Position numbers and translations under genes: made by a program
Part shown: positions 1 to 8,757 of the stretch, piece after piece
Layout of the letters: the number at the start of each line of letters is the position of its first letter
Numbering within the stretch: the stretch's first letter is position 1
The notes under the pieces: generated by a model
Databases searched by the model: none
What the model saw: the letters and a program-made list of their open reading frames with translations, nothing else
Told to the model about the DNA's origin: nothing
From: WRAU01 sp964277385
GTDB lineage: Bacteria > Pseudomonadota > Alphaproteobacteria > WRAU01 > Hepatincolaceae
Assembly: GCA_964277385.1 (NCBI GenBank)
Contig: OZ195520.1
Span: 186,001-250,000 of the forward strand
DNA length: 64,000 nt
Reading direction: 5' to 3'

Positions 1-347
1 TTTGCTTATCAAAACAAGCTATAGCTGGCTTCAAATTAAGAGAAAACATGCCTATTGGTTGTAAAGTAACTTTACGAAAATCTAGAATGTATGAATTCTT
101 AGATCGTTTTGTTAACGTAGCTCTTCCAAGAGTTAGAGATTTTAGAGGTTTAACAAATAAAGGCTTTGACGGGAATGGAAACTATTCTATGGGATTAAAA
201 GAACAGTTAATTTTTCCAGAAATAGACTATAATAAGGTTGATAAGGTTAGAGGTATGAATATTACTTTTTGTACAACTGCTAAAACAGATAAAGAGGCCC
301 AATTCTTATTAAAAGAGTTTTATATGCCTTTTAATAAAATTAATTAA
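1..347 (+). CDS. rplE: 50S ribosomal protein L5 (5' end cut by window)
   Basis: The frame is open from base 3 and already coding before the first ATG (base 48): it reads SIAGFKLRENMPIG-like residues in the form CLSKQAIAGFKLRENMPIG, the conserved L5 segment that precedes the C-terminal half. About 115 residues are visible of a usual ~180, so the start lies before the window. L5 binds 5S rRNA and helps form the central protuberance of the 50S subunit. It is followed after 16 bases by rpsN, the standard spc-operon order, so it is co-transcribed with the ribosomal genes downstream. Confidence 0.95.
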   Translation, partial: CLSKQAIAGFKLRENMPIGCKVTLRKSRMYEFLDRFVNVALPRVRDFRGLTNKGFDGNGNYSMGLKEQLIFPEIDYNKVDKVRGMNITFCTTAKTDKEAQFLLKEFYMPFNKIN

Positions 348-363
348 TAATGGAGCAAATAAT

Positions 364-669
364 ATGTCTAAAGTAAGCGCCATACATAGAAATAAAAAAA
401 GAGAAAAATTGATAAATAAATTTCAGGATCGTAGGAATTCCTTGAAATCTATAGCGAACGATTCTAATTCTTCATTAGAGGATAAGTTTCAAGCACGTTT
501 AGATTTAGCTAAATTGCCTAGAAACTCTTCTCCTAGTAGATATCGTCTAAGATGTGAATTAACAGGCAGAGGAAGAGGGAATTATAGAAAATTTTTATTA
601 TGCAGACATAAATTTCGTGAGCTTGCTTCTAAGGGGCAAATTCCTGGTGTAATAAAATCTAGTTGGTAG
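364..669 (+). CDS. rpsN: 30S ribosomal protein S14
   Basis: A protein of 101 residues with the long-form S14 architecture: a basic N-terminal helix, then the C-terminal signature RCELTGRGRGNYRKF. The Cys pairs of the zinc-binding short form are absent, which is normal for the proteobacterial type. S14 sits in the head of the 30S subunit and assembles late. The start is an ATG behind a GGAG-type ribosome-binding site. The stop codon at 667-669 overlaps the Shine-Dalgarno of rpsH, so the two genes are probably translationally coupled. Confidence 0.96.
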   Translation: MSKVSAIHRNKKREKLINKFQDRRNSLKSIANDSNSSLEDKFQARLDLAKLPRNSSPSRYRLRCELTGRGRGNYRKFLLCRHKFRELASKGQIPGVIKSSW

Positions 670-677
670 GAGAAATT

Positions 678-1067
678 ATGGATATTATCGGTGATATGTT
701 AACAAGAATCAGAAATGGATTCTTGGCAAAAAAGTCTGAAGTAGAAGTTATACATTCGAAGGAAAATTTAGGAATCCTAAGTGTTCTAAAAAATGAAGGT
801 TATATTGGTAACTTTGATGAGGTTGATTTAAGAAAAGGTGTAAAAGTAATTAAAGTTGAGTTAAAATATTACAAAAATGAACCTGTGATAAAAGAACTTA
901 AAAGAATTTCTAAGCCAAGTAGAAGAATTTATACTTCTGTTGTAGATATGCCTTTAGTTTATAATGGATTAGGTATGTCTGTGATATCTACATCAAAAGG
1001 TATTCTTTCAAATGTGGAAGCTAAGTCAAAAAATTTAGGCGGTGAGATTATCTGCTCAGTATTTTAA
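678..1067 (+). CDS. rpsH: 30S ribosomal protein S8
   Basis: A protein of 129 residues beginning MDIIGDMLTRIRNG, the invariant S8 N-terminus, and ending in the conserved GGEIICSVF. The frame can be extended to a TTG at 663, but that would overlap the rpsN stop. The ATG at 678 has an AGGAG five bases upstream and gives the family-typical N-terminus, so it is chosen. S8 binds helix 21 of 16S rRNA and in many bacteria represses the spc operon translationally; I did not look for the mRNA site in this window. Confidence 0.96.
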   Translation: MDIIGDMLTRIRNGFLAKKSEVEVIHSKENLGILSVLKNEGYIGNFDEVDLRKGVKVIKVELKYYKNEPVIKELKRISKPSRRIYTSVVDMPLVYNGLGMSVISTSKGILSNVEAKSKNLGGEIICSVF

Positions 1068-1086
1068 TTAGGTTAAGGAAATTGCA

Positions 1087-1617
1087 ATGTCAAGAATTGG
1101 TAAGTACCCAGTAGTTTTAAAAGAAGGGGTTTCTGCATCGTTTGATGGTAACATAATAAATGTGAAAGGAAAGAGAGGTGAGTCTTCTTTTCGATTTTCT
1201 GATCAAGTTTTTGTAAAATTAGAGGACAATAAAATTATTGTTACTCCAAGTAATGAAACCTTAGATGCTAGAAAATTATGGGGAACTACAAAAGCTTTAA
1301 TAAACAATATGGTTATTGGAGTTTCAGATGGTTTTATAGTAAAATTAGAAATCAGAGGTGTTGGTTATCGTGCTTCTATCCAAGGGAAGAACTTAGTATT
1401 ACAATTGGGATTCTCTCATGATGTAATTTTTCCAATTCCTGAGGGAGTAGCTATTGTTTGCCCTGATCAAACTCATATTGTTGTAGAAGGAACAGATAAA
1501 CAGGTAGTTGGTCAAGTTGCTGCAAAAATTAGAGGATTTAAAAAGCCTGAGCCTTATAAAGGTAAGGGTATTAGATATGAAAATGAAAGAGTAATTGAAA
1601 AATCAGGTAAGAAATAG
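1087..1617 (+). CDS. rplF: 50S ribosomal protein L6
   Basis: A full-length (176 residues) L6 with the two repeated beta-alpha folds: an N-terminal MSRIGKYPV start and the C-terminal signature EPYKGKGIRYENE close to residue 160. L6 binds domain VI of 23S rRNA near the sarcin-ricin loop and the factor-binding site. It lies between rpsH and rplR, and its TAG stop touches the ATG of rplR directly (no spacer), which points to coupled translation. Confidence 0.97.
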   Translation: MSRIGKYPVVLKEGVSASFDGNIINVKGKRGESSFRFSDQVFVKLEDNKIIVTPSNETLDARKLWGTTKALINNMVIGVSDGFIVKLEIRGVGYRASIQGKNLVLQLGFSHDVIFPIPEGVAIVCPDQTHIVVEGTDKQVVGQVAAKIRGFKKPEPYKGKGIRYENERVIEKSGKK

Positions 1618-1995
1618 ATGTTAAGAAAAATTAAAGATAAGTCTAAATTAATAACATTAAGACGAAAAGATAGAGTTCGTTTTAAACTAAAAAAATTGAA
1701 CAAAGGAAAACCAAGATTAAGTATTTTTATGTCTAATGTTAATATTTATGCTCAAGTAATTGATGACGTTAATAATGTAACACTAGCTTCGGCTTCTACC
1801 GTTGATAAAGAAATTAAATCCTCTCTTTCAAAGACTTCGAATAAGCAAGCAGCAGAAATTGTTGGTAAAACAGTAGCTGAAAGACTTTTGAAAAAAGGTA
1901 TTTCTGATGTTGTATTTGATAGAGGAAGTCATATTTTTCATGGTAAAATAAAGTGTTTAGCTGATAAAGCTAGAGAAACAGGATTAAAATTTTAA
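1618..1995 (+). CDS. rplR: 50S ribosomal protein L18
   Basis: A 125-residue L18. The basic, disordered N-terminus is followed by the 5S-rRNA-binding fold with KPRLSIFMSN and the C-terminal FDRGSHIFHGKIK, a variant of the usual FDRGGYLYHGRVK. With L5 it forms the 5S RNP of the central protuberance. It starts immediately at the rplF stop with no independent ribosome-binding site visible, so it probably depends on translation of rplF. Confidence 0.96.
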   Translation: MLRKIKDKSKLITLRRKDRVRFKLKKLNKGKPRLSIFMSNVNIYAQVIDDVNNVTLASASTVDKEIKSSLSKTSNKQAAEIVGKTVAERLLKKGISDVVFDRGSHIFHGKIKCLADKARETGLKF

Positions 1996-2009
1996 GGAGC
2001 ATTATATAA

Positions 2010-2582
2010 ATGTTAGCAACAAAAGAAACTACACGTAGAAGAAAAAGAGAACCTAGAGATAAAGTAGAGCTAATAGAAAAGTTGGTTCATGTAAACAGAG
2101 TTGCAAAAGTTGTTAAGGGTGGTAGAAGATTTGCTTTTGCTGCTTTGGTTGTTGTTGGTGATGGTAAGGGTAAAATTGGCTTCGGTTCAGCAAAAGCTAG
2201 AGAAGTACCAGATGCTGTTATAAAAGCTACTGCTTCTGCTAAAAAAAATATGGTTAATATTCCTATGAAAGAGGGAAGAACTTTACATCATGATGTTGTT
2301 GCTAAATTTGGTGCAGGTAAAGTTATAATGAAAAAAGCTAAACCTGGTACTGGTGTTATTGCTGGTGGAGCTATGAGGTCTGTTTTTGAAGCTATGGGTA
2401 TACAAGATGTTGTTGCCAAATCTATAGGTAGCACAAATCCTCATAATTTAATAAGAGCGACTTTGGTAGGATTACAAACTATTTATTCTCCTAAACTGAT
2501 AGCTAATAAAAGAGGAAAAAAAGTATCAGAAATTATTAATAAAAAATCTAATGAAGATGGAATATTGGAAGTTTCTGAATAA
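2010..2582 (+). CDS. rpsE: 30S ribosomal protein S5
   Basis: A 190-residue S5 with the N-terminal double-stranded RNA-binding-like domain (VNRVAKVVKGGRRFAF, residues ~29-44) and the C-terminal S5 fold (GTGVIAGGAMRSVFEAMGI, residues ~111-130). S5 contributes to decoding accuracy on the 30S body. The ATG has an AAGGAG ten bases upstream. The C-terminal tail is somewhat longer than the Escherichia coli protein, as is common in alphaproteobacteria. Confidence 0.97.
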   Translation: MLATKETTRRRKREPRDKVELIEKLVHVNRVAKVVKGGRRFAFAALVVVGDGKGKIGFGSAKAREVPDAVIKATASAKKNMVNIPMKEGRTLHHDVVAKFGAGKVIMKKAKPGTGVIAGGAMRSVFEAMGIQDVVAKSIGSTNPHNLIRATLVGLQTIYSPKLIANKRGKKVSEIINKKSNEDGILEVSE

Positions 2583-2618
2583 AATTATTGAATAAAAAGT
2601 TATAAATAGGTATTAGAT

Positions 2619-2825
2619 ATGGCTAAACAATCAAAAAGTAATTCTTCTAAGATTATAAAAGTGCAACAAATTAGAAGTGCAATTACAAGACCTGAGGATC
2701 AAACTGCTACTTTAATAGGGTTAGGTTTAAATAAGATTAATAAAATAAGAGAGTTAGAAGACACTCCTTCTGTTAGAGGTATGATAAAAAAGGTTTCGCA
2801 TTTAGTGAAAATTATAGAAGGTTAG
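2619..2825 (+). CDS. rpmD: 50S ribosomal protein L30
   Basis: A small protein (68 residues) with the L30 core KIIKVQQIRSAITRPEDQ and LIGLGLNKINKIRELEDTPS. L30 is peripheral on the 50S subunit and is lost in some reduced genomes; it is retained here. It stands in the usual position between rpsE and rplO, 36 bases after rpsE and 15 bases before rplO. Confidence 0.94.
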   Translation: MAKQSKSNSSKIIKVQQIRSAITRPEDQTATLIGLGLNKINKIRELEDTPSVRGMIKKVSHLVKIIEG

Positions 2826-2840
2826 AATTAGGGTGCTATC

Positions 2841-3341
2841 ATGAAATTAAATGAAATTAGAGATAATAAAGGTGCTACTCATTCTAAAAAAATATTAGGA
2901 AGAGGAATAGGATCAGGTTTAGGTAAAACATCTGGTAAAGGTCATAAAGGACAAAAAGCTAGAGGTACTGGTAAAGTAAGGCTAGGTTTTGAAGGTGGAC
3001 AAAATCCAATATACAGAAGAATGCCAAAAAGAGGATTTAATAATATTTTTGGTAAAGAATATTATATTGTTAACTTACAAGATATTTCAAAATTAATTGA
3101 AGATGGTAAAATAGAATCATCTACTGTTATTTCTTATGATAATTTAAAGGAAAAATCTATTATTAAGGGGTATTATGATGGATTGAAAATTTTAGGTAAC
3201 GGAGAAATATCTCATCCTGTAGTTTGTAAGGTTTCATCTATAACTAGATCAGCTGAAGAAATGATTAAGCAGAAAGGTGGAAGTGTAGAAATTATCGTTG
3301 AGAAAAAATTTATTAATAAAAAGAAAGAATATACCAAATAG
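2841..3341 (+). CDS. rplO: 50S ribosomal protein L15
   Basis: A 166-residue L15. The glycine-rich extended N-terminus (GRGIGSGLGKTSGKGHKGQK, about residues 21-40) threads into 23S rRNA, and the globular C-terminus ends with the conserved AEEMIKQKGGSVEIIV. L15 is needed for late 50S assembly. It is the last r-protein before secY, from which it is separated by only nine bases, as in most bacterial spc operons. Confidence 0.96.
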   Translation: MKLNEIRDNKGATHSKKILGRGIGSGLGKTSGKGHKGQKARGTGKVRLGFEGGQNPIYRRMPKRGFNNIFGKEYYIVNLQDISKLIEDGKIESSTVISYDNLKEKSIIKGYYDGLKILGNGEISHPVVCKVSSITRSAEEMIKQKGGSVEIIVEKKFINKKKEYTK

Positions 3342-3350
3342 AGATCATAG

Positions 3351-4673
3351 ATGGCAAAAAAAACTAATAGCTCAGCTTTATGGTCTAAAGCTAGTACTTT
3401 AAGAAATAGGATTCTTTTTACTTTAGGAGTTTTGGTTATATATAGATTAGGTACATATATACCAGTTCCTGGAGTTAATCCTCTGATTATTAAAGATTTT
3501 TTATCTGATAACTCACAAGGTTTATTGGGTATGTTTGATTTGTTTTCAGGTGGATCATTAGGTAGAATGACTATTTTTGCCTTGAATATAATTCCCTATA
3601 TTACTGCATCTATTATGATGCAACTTTTTATTGTTGTATCTCCAACCTTGGCAGAATTAAGAAAAGAAGGTGATTCAGGAAGAAGGCAGATAAATCAATA
3701 TACGAGATATCTCACATTGGTTGTTTGTTTTATACAGGCAATTTCTATAGCTATAGGATTAGAAAGCTTACAGTCTGGGAGTTTAAGAGCTGTTGAAGAT
3801 CCAGGTTGGATGTTTAGGATTATGACTGCAATTACTCTTACTTCAGGAACGTTTTTTGTTCTTTGGATGGGAGAAAAAATTACAGAAAGAGGCATAGGAA
3901 ATGGGGTATCTTTGATAATTTTTGCTGGTATAGTATCGAATCTTCCTTTTGCCATGGCTACTTTATTTACATTAGGTGAAAAGGGAGCATTATCTGTTAT
4001 AGCAATCATAGGGATTATTGTTATGATAATAGCTATAATTTATGGGGTTGTTTTTGTAGAAACCGCACAAAGAAGAGTTTTAGTAAAATACCCTAAAAGA
4101 CAAATGGGTAATAATAAGATCTCGGCTGGAGATACATCTTATTTGCCATTAAAAATAAATAATGCTGGTGTTATACCTCCTATTTTTGCTAGTTCATTAT
4201 TGTTAGTCCCTTCTACTTTAATTGGATTTTTTAGTAGTACCAATTCTTCATGGCTATCAGATATAGCTGTTTATTTTGGTAGAGGTGGTATTTTATATTT
4301 ATTATTATATGCAGTATTGATAATTTTATTTGCGTTTTTTTATGTTTCTGTTGTTTTTAATCCTAAAGAAACTGCTGACAATTTAAAAAATAGTGGAGGA
4401 GTAATTTTAGGTGTTAGACCTGGTCAAGATACTACTAATAACTTAACTTTTATATTAAATAGGTTAACTGTTATTGGAGCGATTTATTTAGTTTTTGTTT
4501 GTTTATTGCCAGAGTTTTTAATATCAAAGATGTCTATTCCTTTTTATTTTGGGGGAACTAGTTTATTGATTGTTGTTTCTGTTACTATAGACACAATAAC
4601 TCAGGTTCAGTCACACTTAATGTCTTACCAATATCAAAGTGTTTTAAAGAAATCTAAGATTACTGGAAGATAA
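3351..4673 (+). CDS. secY: Preprotein translocase subunit SecY
   Basis: A 440-residue polytopic membrane protein with the ten hydrophobic segments of SecY. Family motifs include IYRLGTYIPVPGVNP at the first membrane segment, the NIIPYITASIMMQL segment, and the conserved SLIIFAGIV and GVIPPIFASSLL regions. SecY is the channel of the inner-membrane Sec translocon with SecE and SecG. It supports the many exported proteins seen in this window (HtrA, porin, TolC). The adk start codon follows the stop codon immediately. Confidence 0.97.
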   Translation: MAKKTNSSALWSKASTLRNRILFTLGVLVIYRLGTYIPVPGVNPLIIKDFLSDNSQGLLGMFDLFSGGSLGRMTIFALNIIPYITASIMMQLFIVVSPTLAELRKEGDSGRRQINQYTRYLTLVVCFIQAISIAIGLESLQSGSLRAVEDPGWMFRIMTAITLTSGTFFVLWMGEKITERGIGNGVSLIIFAGIVSNLPFAMATLFTLGEKGALSVIAIIGIIVMIIAIIYGVVFVETAQRRVLVKYPKRQMGNNKISAGDTSYLPLKINNAGVIPPIFASSLLLVPSTLIGFFSSTNSSWLSDIAVYFGRGGILYLLLYAVLIILFAFFYVSVVFNPKETADNLKNSGGVILGVRPGQDTTNNLTFILNRLTVIGAIYLVFVCLLPEFLISKMSIPFYFGGTSLLIVVSVTIDTITQVQSHLMSYQYQSVLKKSKITGR

Positions 4674-5333
4674 ATGAAAAAAGTTATTATTTTAATAGGC
4701 GCTCCTGGTAGCGGTAAAGGAACTCAATCTAAAATAATAAAAGAGTATTATTCTTTAGCCCATATTTCAACAGGAGATATGTTGAGAGAGGAAGTTCTTT
4801 TAAAAACTCCTTTAGGAATGAAGATAGAGTCTATAATTTCAGTTGGAAACCTTGTTGGGAATGAAACTATGAATGATTTAATAGATTCTAGAATTGCTAA
4901 GGATGATTGTATAAATGGTTTTATTTTGGACGGTTATCCAAGAAATATTGATCAAGCAATTATGTTAGAGAATATTTTTAATAAACACTCCATAAGTGAT
5001 TATAAAGTTGTAGAAATTAATGTAGGACAAGATTTATTAATAAAAAGAATCACAGGAAGATATACCTGTTCAAATTGTGGTTTTATTTATAATAAGTTTT
5101 TAAATAATACTAAAGTTGAAGGAGTTTGCGATAATTGTGGCTCTATTTCTTTTGATTATAGGTCAGATGATAATGTAGAAACTTTAGTTAAAAGATTAGA
5201 AATTTTTAATTCTCAATCTAAACCAGTTATATCTTTTTATGAAGGTAAGAATGTTTTGTCTATATTGGATGGGACTTTAAGTATTGAAAAATCTAAGAAA
5301 GAGATAATAAAAATTATTGAAAATAATCAATAA
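4674..5333 (+). CDS. adk: Adenylate kinase, zinc-binding long form
   Basis: Catalyses ATP + AMP = 2 ADP in the cytoplasm. The P-loop GAPGSGKGTQ lies at residues ~8-17, HISTGDMLR binds AMP, and DGYPRN is the family motif. The LID domain carries four cysteines (YTCSNCG and VCDNCGS, residues ~129-153), so this is the long, zinc-binding type common in Gram-positives and many alphaproteobacteria. At 219 residues it is full length. It directly abuts secY, the usual place for adk in the spc operon. Confidence 0.97.
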   Translation: MKKVIILIGAPGSGKGTQSKIIKEYYSLAHISTGDMLREEVLLKTPLGMKIESIISVGNLVGNETMNDLIDSRIAKDDCINGFILDGYPRNIDQAIMLENIFNKHSISDYKVVEINVGQDLLIKRITGRYTCSNCGFIYNKFLNNTKVEGVCDNCGSISFDYRSDDNVETLVKRLEIFNSQSKPVISFYEGKNVLSILDGTLSIEKSKKEIIKIIENNQ

Positions 5334-5390
5334 TATTAATTATCAGGGTATGAAAATTAAATAAATAAATACAGTATTTAAAAGTAAAGG

Positions 5391-5419
5391 TTGACATAAA
5401 TGCTTTTATTTATTAAATT
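5391..5419 (+). promoter_or_regulatory. Probable sigma70-type promoter for the rpsM (alpha) operon
   Basis: The 147-base gap between adk and rpsM is the only large gap in the ribosomal cluster. It contains a perfect TTGACA at 5391-5396. Seventeen bases later stands TAAATT (5414-5419), a moderate -10 match. The transcript would have a leader of roughly 55 bases. The -10 assignment is uncertain because the region is A/T-rich. Confidence 0.5.
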
Positions 5420-5480
5420 ATTTTATTGTTATATTATATAATGTTAATATTAATTAAATTAGGATAATGGGAGACATGTT

Positions 5481-5846
5481 TTGGCTCGTATAGCAGGTAT
5501 AAATATTCCAACTTCAAAAAAGTTAGAAATTTCTTTAACTTATATTTATGGTATAGGTAAAAAAACATCATTAGATATATGTAAAAAAGCTGGTATTTCT
5601 CCAGATGTTAGAGTTCATACACTAACTGAAGAAGAAGTTTCTAAGTTAAGAGAAACAATAGATAATGGTTATGATGTAGAAGGGGATCTAAAAAGATCAG
5701 TATATATGAATATTAAGAGGCTAATGGATTTGGGTTGTTATAGAGGTTTAAGACATAGAAGGAACCTTCCAGTTAGAGGTCAAAGAACTCATACTAATGC
5801 AAGAACAAGAAAAGGTCCTGCTAAAGCTATAGCTGGTAAAAAATAA
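5481..5846 (+). CDS. rpsM: 30S ribosomal protein S13
   Basis: A 121-residue S13 starting MARIAGINIPTSKK and ending in the basic tail GQRTHTNARTRKGPAKA. The start codon is TTG at 5481: a nearby ATG at 5476 is out of frame and runs into a stop after five codons, and a GGGAGA ribosome-binding site sits six bases upstream of the TTG. S13 lies in the 30S head and contacts the P-site tRNA and the 50S subunit. It opens the rpsM-rpsK-rpoA-rplQ unit. Confidence 0.96.
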   Translation: MARIAGINIPTSKKLEISLTYIYGIGKKTSLDICKKAGISPDVRVHTLTEEEVSKLRETIDNGYDVEGDLKRSVYMNIKRLMDLGCYRGLRHRRNLPVRGQRTHTNARTRKGPAKAIAGKK

Positions 5847-5868
5847 TTTTATAAGGATTAAGTAAATT

Positions 5869-6264
5869 ATGGCTAAATCAACAGATAAGCAAAAAATAAA
5901 AAAACGTGAAAAAAAGAATATTATTACTGGTGTGGCTCATGTTAGTGCTAGTTTTAATAATACTTTAATAACTATTACTGATCTTCAAGGAAATGTAATT
6001 TCTTGGTCTTCTTCTGGTCATCAAGGATTTAAGGGATCTAGAAAATCTACTCCTTATGCGGCACAAGTGGTTGCGGAAGATGCTGCGAAAAAAGCTATGG
6101 AACATGGTCTTAAATTTATTTCAGTAGAAGTTAGAGGACCAGGAACAGGTAGAGAATCTGCTCTTAGAACATTTCAGTCTGTGGGTCTTGTTGTTACTGC
6201 AATTAAAGATGTTACTCCTATTCCTCATAATGGTTGTCGTCCTAGTAAAAGAAGAAGAGTGTAG
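5869..6264 (+). CDS. rpsK: 30S ribosomal protein S11
   Basis: A 131-residue S11 with GVAHVSASFNNTLITITD near the N-terminus and the C-terminal VTPIPHNGCRPSKRRRV, which is nearly invariant in bacteria. S11 forms part of the mRNA exit channel on the 30S platform. It is followed by rpoA; rpsD is absent between them, which is the usual alphaproteobacterial arrangement. Confidence 0.97.
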   Translation: MAKSTDKQKIKKREKKNIITGVAHVSASFNNTLITITDLQGNVISWSSSGHQGFKGSRKSTPYAAQVVAEDAAKKAMEHGLKFISVEVRGPGTGRESALRTFQSVGLVVTAIKDVTPIPHNGCRPSKRRRV

Positions 6265-6317
6265 TTTTTATACTACTGAATAAGTAAATTAACTTAATAA
6301 GATTTATAGAGGTTAGT

Positions 6318-7331
6318 GTGATAGAGCAAAACTGGCAAGATTTAATAAAACCCAATAAAATAGAAGTTACTCCTGATAAGGATAACAATATAACAAAATT
6401 AGTAGTTGAACCCTTGGAAAGGGGATTTGGTGTTACTTTAGGAAATGCTCTAAGGAGAGTTTTGTTATCTTCTTTACAGGGGGTTGCTGTAACGTCTATT
6501 AAAATTAAAGGTGTTGAGCATGAATTTTCAACTATGGCTGGTGTATCTGAAGATATTACTGATATAATTCTTAATATTAAAGGCTTAAAAATTAAATCTC
6601 ATACTTTGAAACCTACTTCTTTATCATTAAAAGTAGTTGGTCCAAAAGTGGTTACTGCTATGGATATTATAGAAGATCATAATATTGAGATTCTTAATAA
6701 GGATCTTGAAATTTGTACTCTTTCTGAAGGTGCAGAATTAGATATGATTTTTAATATAGAGGTTGGTAAGGGTTACATTCCAGTAGAAGCAAGAACTGTT
6801 CAAGATAAAGAAATTGGTATTATTCTTGTAGATGCTTTATTTTCTCCTGTTGAAAGAGTAAAATATGAAGTTGAAAATTCTCGTGTTGGTCAGGTAACAG
6901 ATTACGACAAGCTATATTTAGAGGTGGTTACTAATGGATCTTTATTGCCAGAAGAAGCTGTTGGATTCGCTGCAAAAATTTTGCAAGATCAATTAGGTGC
7001 TTTTATTAATTTCACGATGCCTACAAGTGAGGTTAAAGAAACTAAGGAAGAAGATCAACTTCCATTTGATAAAAATTTATTAAAAAAAGTTGATGATTTA
7101 GAATTTTCAGTTAGATCGGCTAATTGTTTAAAAAATGATAATATTACTTATATTGGTGATTTAGTTCAAAGAACAGAAGCTGACATGTTAAGAACTCCTA
7201 ATTTTGGTCGTAAATCTTTGAATGAGATTAAGGAAGTTTTGGAAAATATGAATTTAACTTTAGGAATGCAAATTGATTCTTGGCCGCCTAAGAACATAGA
7301 AGAATTAGCTAAAAAGTTTGAAGAAGAATAG
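6318..7331 (+). CDS. rpoA: DNA-directed RNA polymerase alpha subunit
   Basis: A 337-residue alpha subunit. The N-terminal assembly domain includes EPLERGFGVTLGNALRRVLLSSL (quoted in part; residues ~31-53). The C-terminal domain begins near residue 250 with FSVRSANCLKNDNITYIGDL, which binds UP elements and activators. The start is GTG at 6318 behind a GAGG. Full length compared with the usual 329-340. It scaffolds assembly of beta and beta' in the core polymerase. Confidence 0.97.
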   Translation: MIEQNWQDLIKPNKIEVTPDKDNNITKLVVEPLERGFGVTLGNALRRVLLSSLQGVAVTSIKIKGVEHEFSTMAGVSEDITDIILNIKGLKIKSHTLKPTSLSLKVVGPKVVTAMDIIEDHNIEILNKDLEICTLSEGAELDMIFNIEVGKGYIPVEARTVQDKEIGIILVDALFSPVERVKYEVENSRVGQVTDYDKLYLEVVTNGSLLPEEAVGFAAKILQDQLGAFINFTMPTSEVKETKEEDQLPFDKNLLKKVDDLEFSVRSANCLKNDNITYIGDLVQRTEADMLRTPNFGRKSLNEIKEVLENMNLTLGMQIDSWPPKNIEELAKKFEEE

Positions 7332-7352
7332 ACTATTAAGGAGTTAATATAA

Positions 7353-7766
7353 ATGAGACATAAAATCAGTGGTAGAAAGCTAGGTAGAACTACTAGCGAA
7401 AGAAAAGCTTTATTTAAAAATATGGCTAATTCTTTGATTAATCACGAACAAATAGTTTCTACATTACCTAAAGCAAAAGAATTAAGATCTTATGCAGATC
7501 GATTGATTACTATGGCTAAAAAAGGTACTTTGTCCCATAGGAGACAAGCATTCGCTTTACTTAGAGATGAATCTACTGTTGCAAAGCTATTTTCTATATT
7601 AGGGGATAGATATAAAGAGAGAAATGGTGGTTATACTCGTGTTTTAAAATACGGTTTTAGAAAAGGAGATAATGCTCCTATGGCTGTTATTGAATTTGTA
7701 GAAAGAGATTTGGATGCCAAAGGTTCTTTAGATAAAACTAGACTTTTACAAGAAAACTCTAAGTAA
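7353..7766 (+). CDS. rplQ: 50S ribosomal protein L17
   Basis: A 137-residue L17 with the invariant start MRHKISGRKLGRTTSERKAL and the ANSLINHEQIVSTLPKAKEL segment. L17 lies near the peptide exit tunnel. It has a strong AAGGAG ribosome-binding site and ends the alpha operon; no gene follows for 1.4 kb. Confidence 0.97.
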   Translation: MRHKISGRKLGRTTSERKALFKNMANSLINHEQIVSTLPKAKELRSYADRLITMAKKGTLSHRRQAFALLRDESTVAKLFSILGDRYKERNGGYTRVLKYGFRKGDNAPMAVIEFVERDLDAKGSLDKTRLLQENSK

Positions 7767-7998
7767 AATTTTAGGTAATTATATATATTACAGATCTAAG
7801 TATTAAAAATAGTAATTTATGCTTTTACTGTATTATTAGAGGGCGCTTTAGTATATTAATTACCTTGTTTTGTTGTTACTGTATTGATATGAAACGATGG
7901 CATATGAGTACATAGAAGAATAAATCTAATGAGAGTAATTATAAAGGTTTATTTTTAGATTTACTATATCAATAAATATCTTTTCTATTTTGTTAATT

Positions 7999-8037
7999 AA
8001 CCTAGAAGAATGTAATTTATGCTCTTCTAGGTTTCTT
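7999..8037 (+). terminator. Hairpin with U-rich tail, probable terminator
   Basis: An 11-base perfect inverted repeat, AACCTAGAAGA (7999-8009) and TCTTCTAGGTT (8023-8033), encloses a 13-base loop and is followed by TCTTT. It is 230 bases beyond the rplQ stop. It could end the ribosomal transcript or a small RNA made from 7767-7998. Confidence 0.55.
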
Positions 8038-8397
8038 TGATATATTTATTGGTTTAATTATTTTTTTGTCATGTAAACTTTCTAGTTTTTTTGATAAGTA
8101 TTTTTATCAACATTATGTTCGGGCATTATTGAAGGAGCAGATTTGTTATAATATTAGTTGATTGTGACAAAAATAAAGAAAAAAAGGAAACAATAAGACA
8201 ACAAATAAGCAGACTAGAAAACTATAAAGTATAATTAAATTTTAAATTTATCAGCATTAATCTTAAAAAGATATATTTCTAATGAAGATACCCTGGAAAA
8301 TTCTGATTCTTTAGTAATAAGTAAAAAGGTTATTAATAAATAATGTATTTTTTTCTATATACTTACTAACTAATTCTCCAGCCTATAATTATAAACT

Positions 8398-8757
8398 ATG
8401 TTTAAAAAATTAGATAGCTTTAATAAAATGAAAATAGAAGAAGCACAAAAAGAAGTTATTTAATTGCTTAGATCATTTTGTTGATATTTTTAATAGCGAA
8501 TATTACTCAGAAATAATATCATATGTAAACCAATAAATTTATTAATAATTACCTAATATAAATCACCACTATAGTTACGAGAGGGAAGTTATATTATTTT
8601 ATGAATTTAAGGAATCTAATTCTGTTTTATGTATTGTGGTTCCAAATAATCAACAATACAAATGCTAATCCATTATAGTTATTAATATTTTAAAAATCCA
8701 AATGTTAAAAATCATGGTATTTATTATGGTAAAGATAAAAGATCATTATACTTGTAA
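8398..8757 (+). pseudogene. Decayed reading frame, family not recognised
   Basis: The stretch reads as protein-like segments in changing frames separated by stops: an ATG start giving MFKKLDSFNKMKIEEAQKEV, then DIFNSEYYSEIISYVNQ, then a clear run ending SNSVLCIVVPNNQQYKC, then NPNVKNHGIYYGKDKRSLYL. Residue composition is like the genuine genes nearby and unlike random A/T-rich DNA. I do not recognise a family. It may be a relic of one gene of roughly 120 codons or more. Confidence that it is a true pseudogene is modest. Confidence 0.35.
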
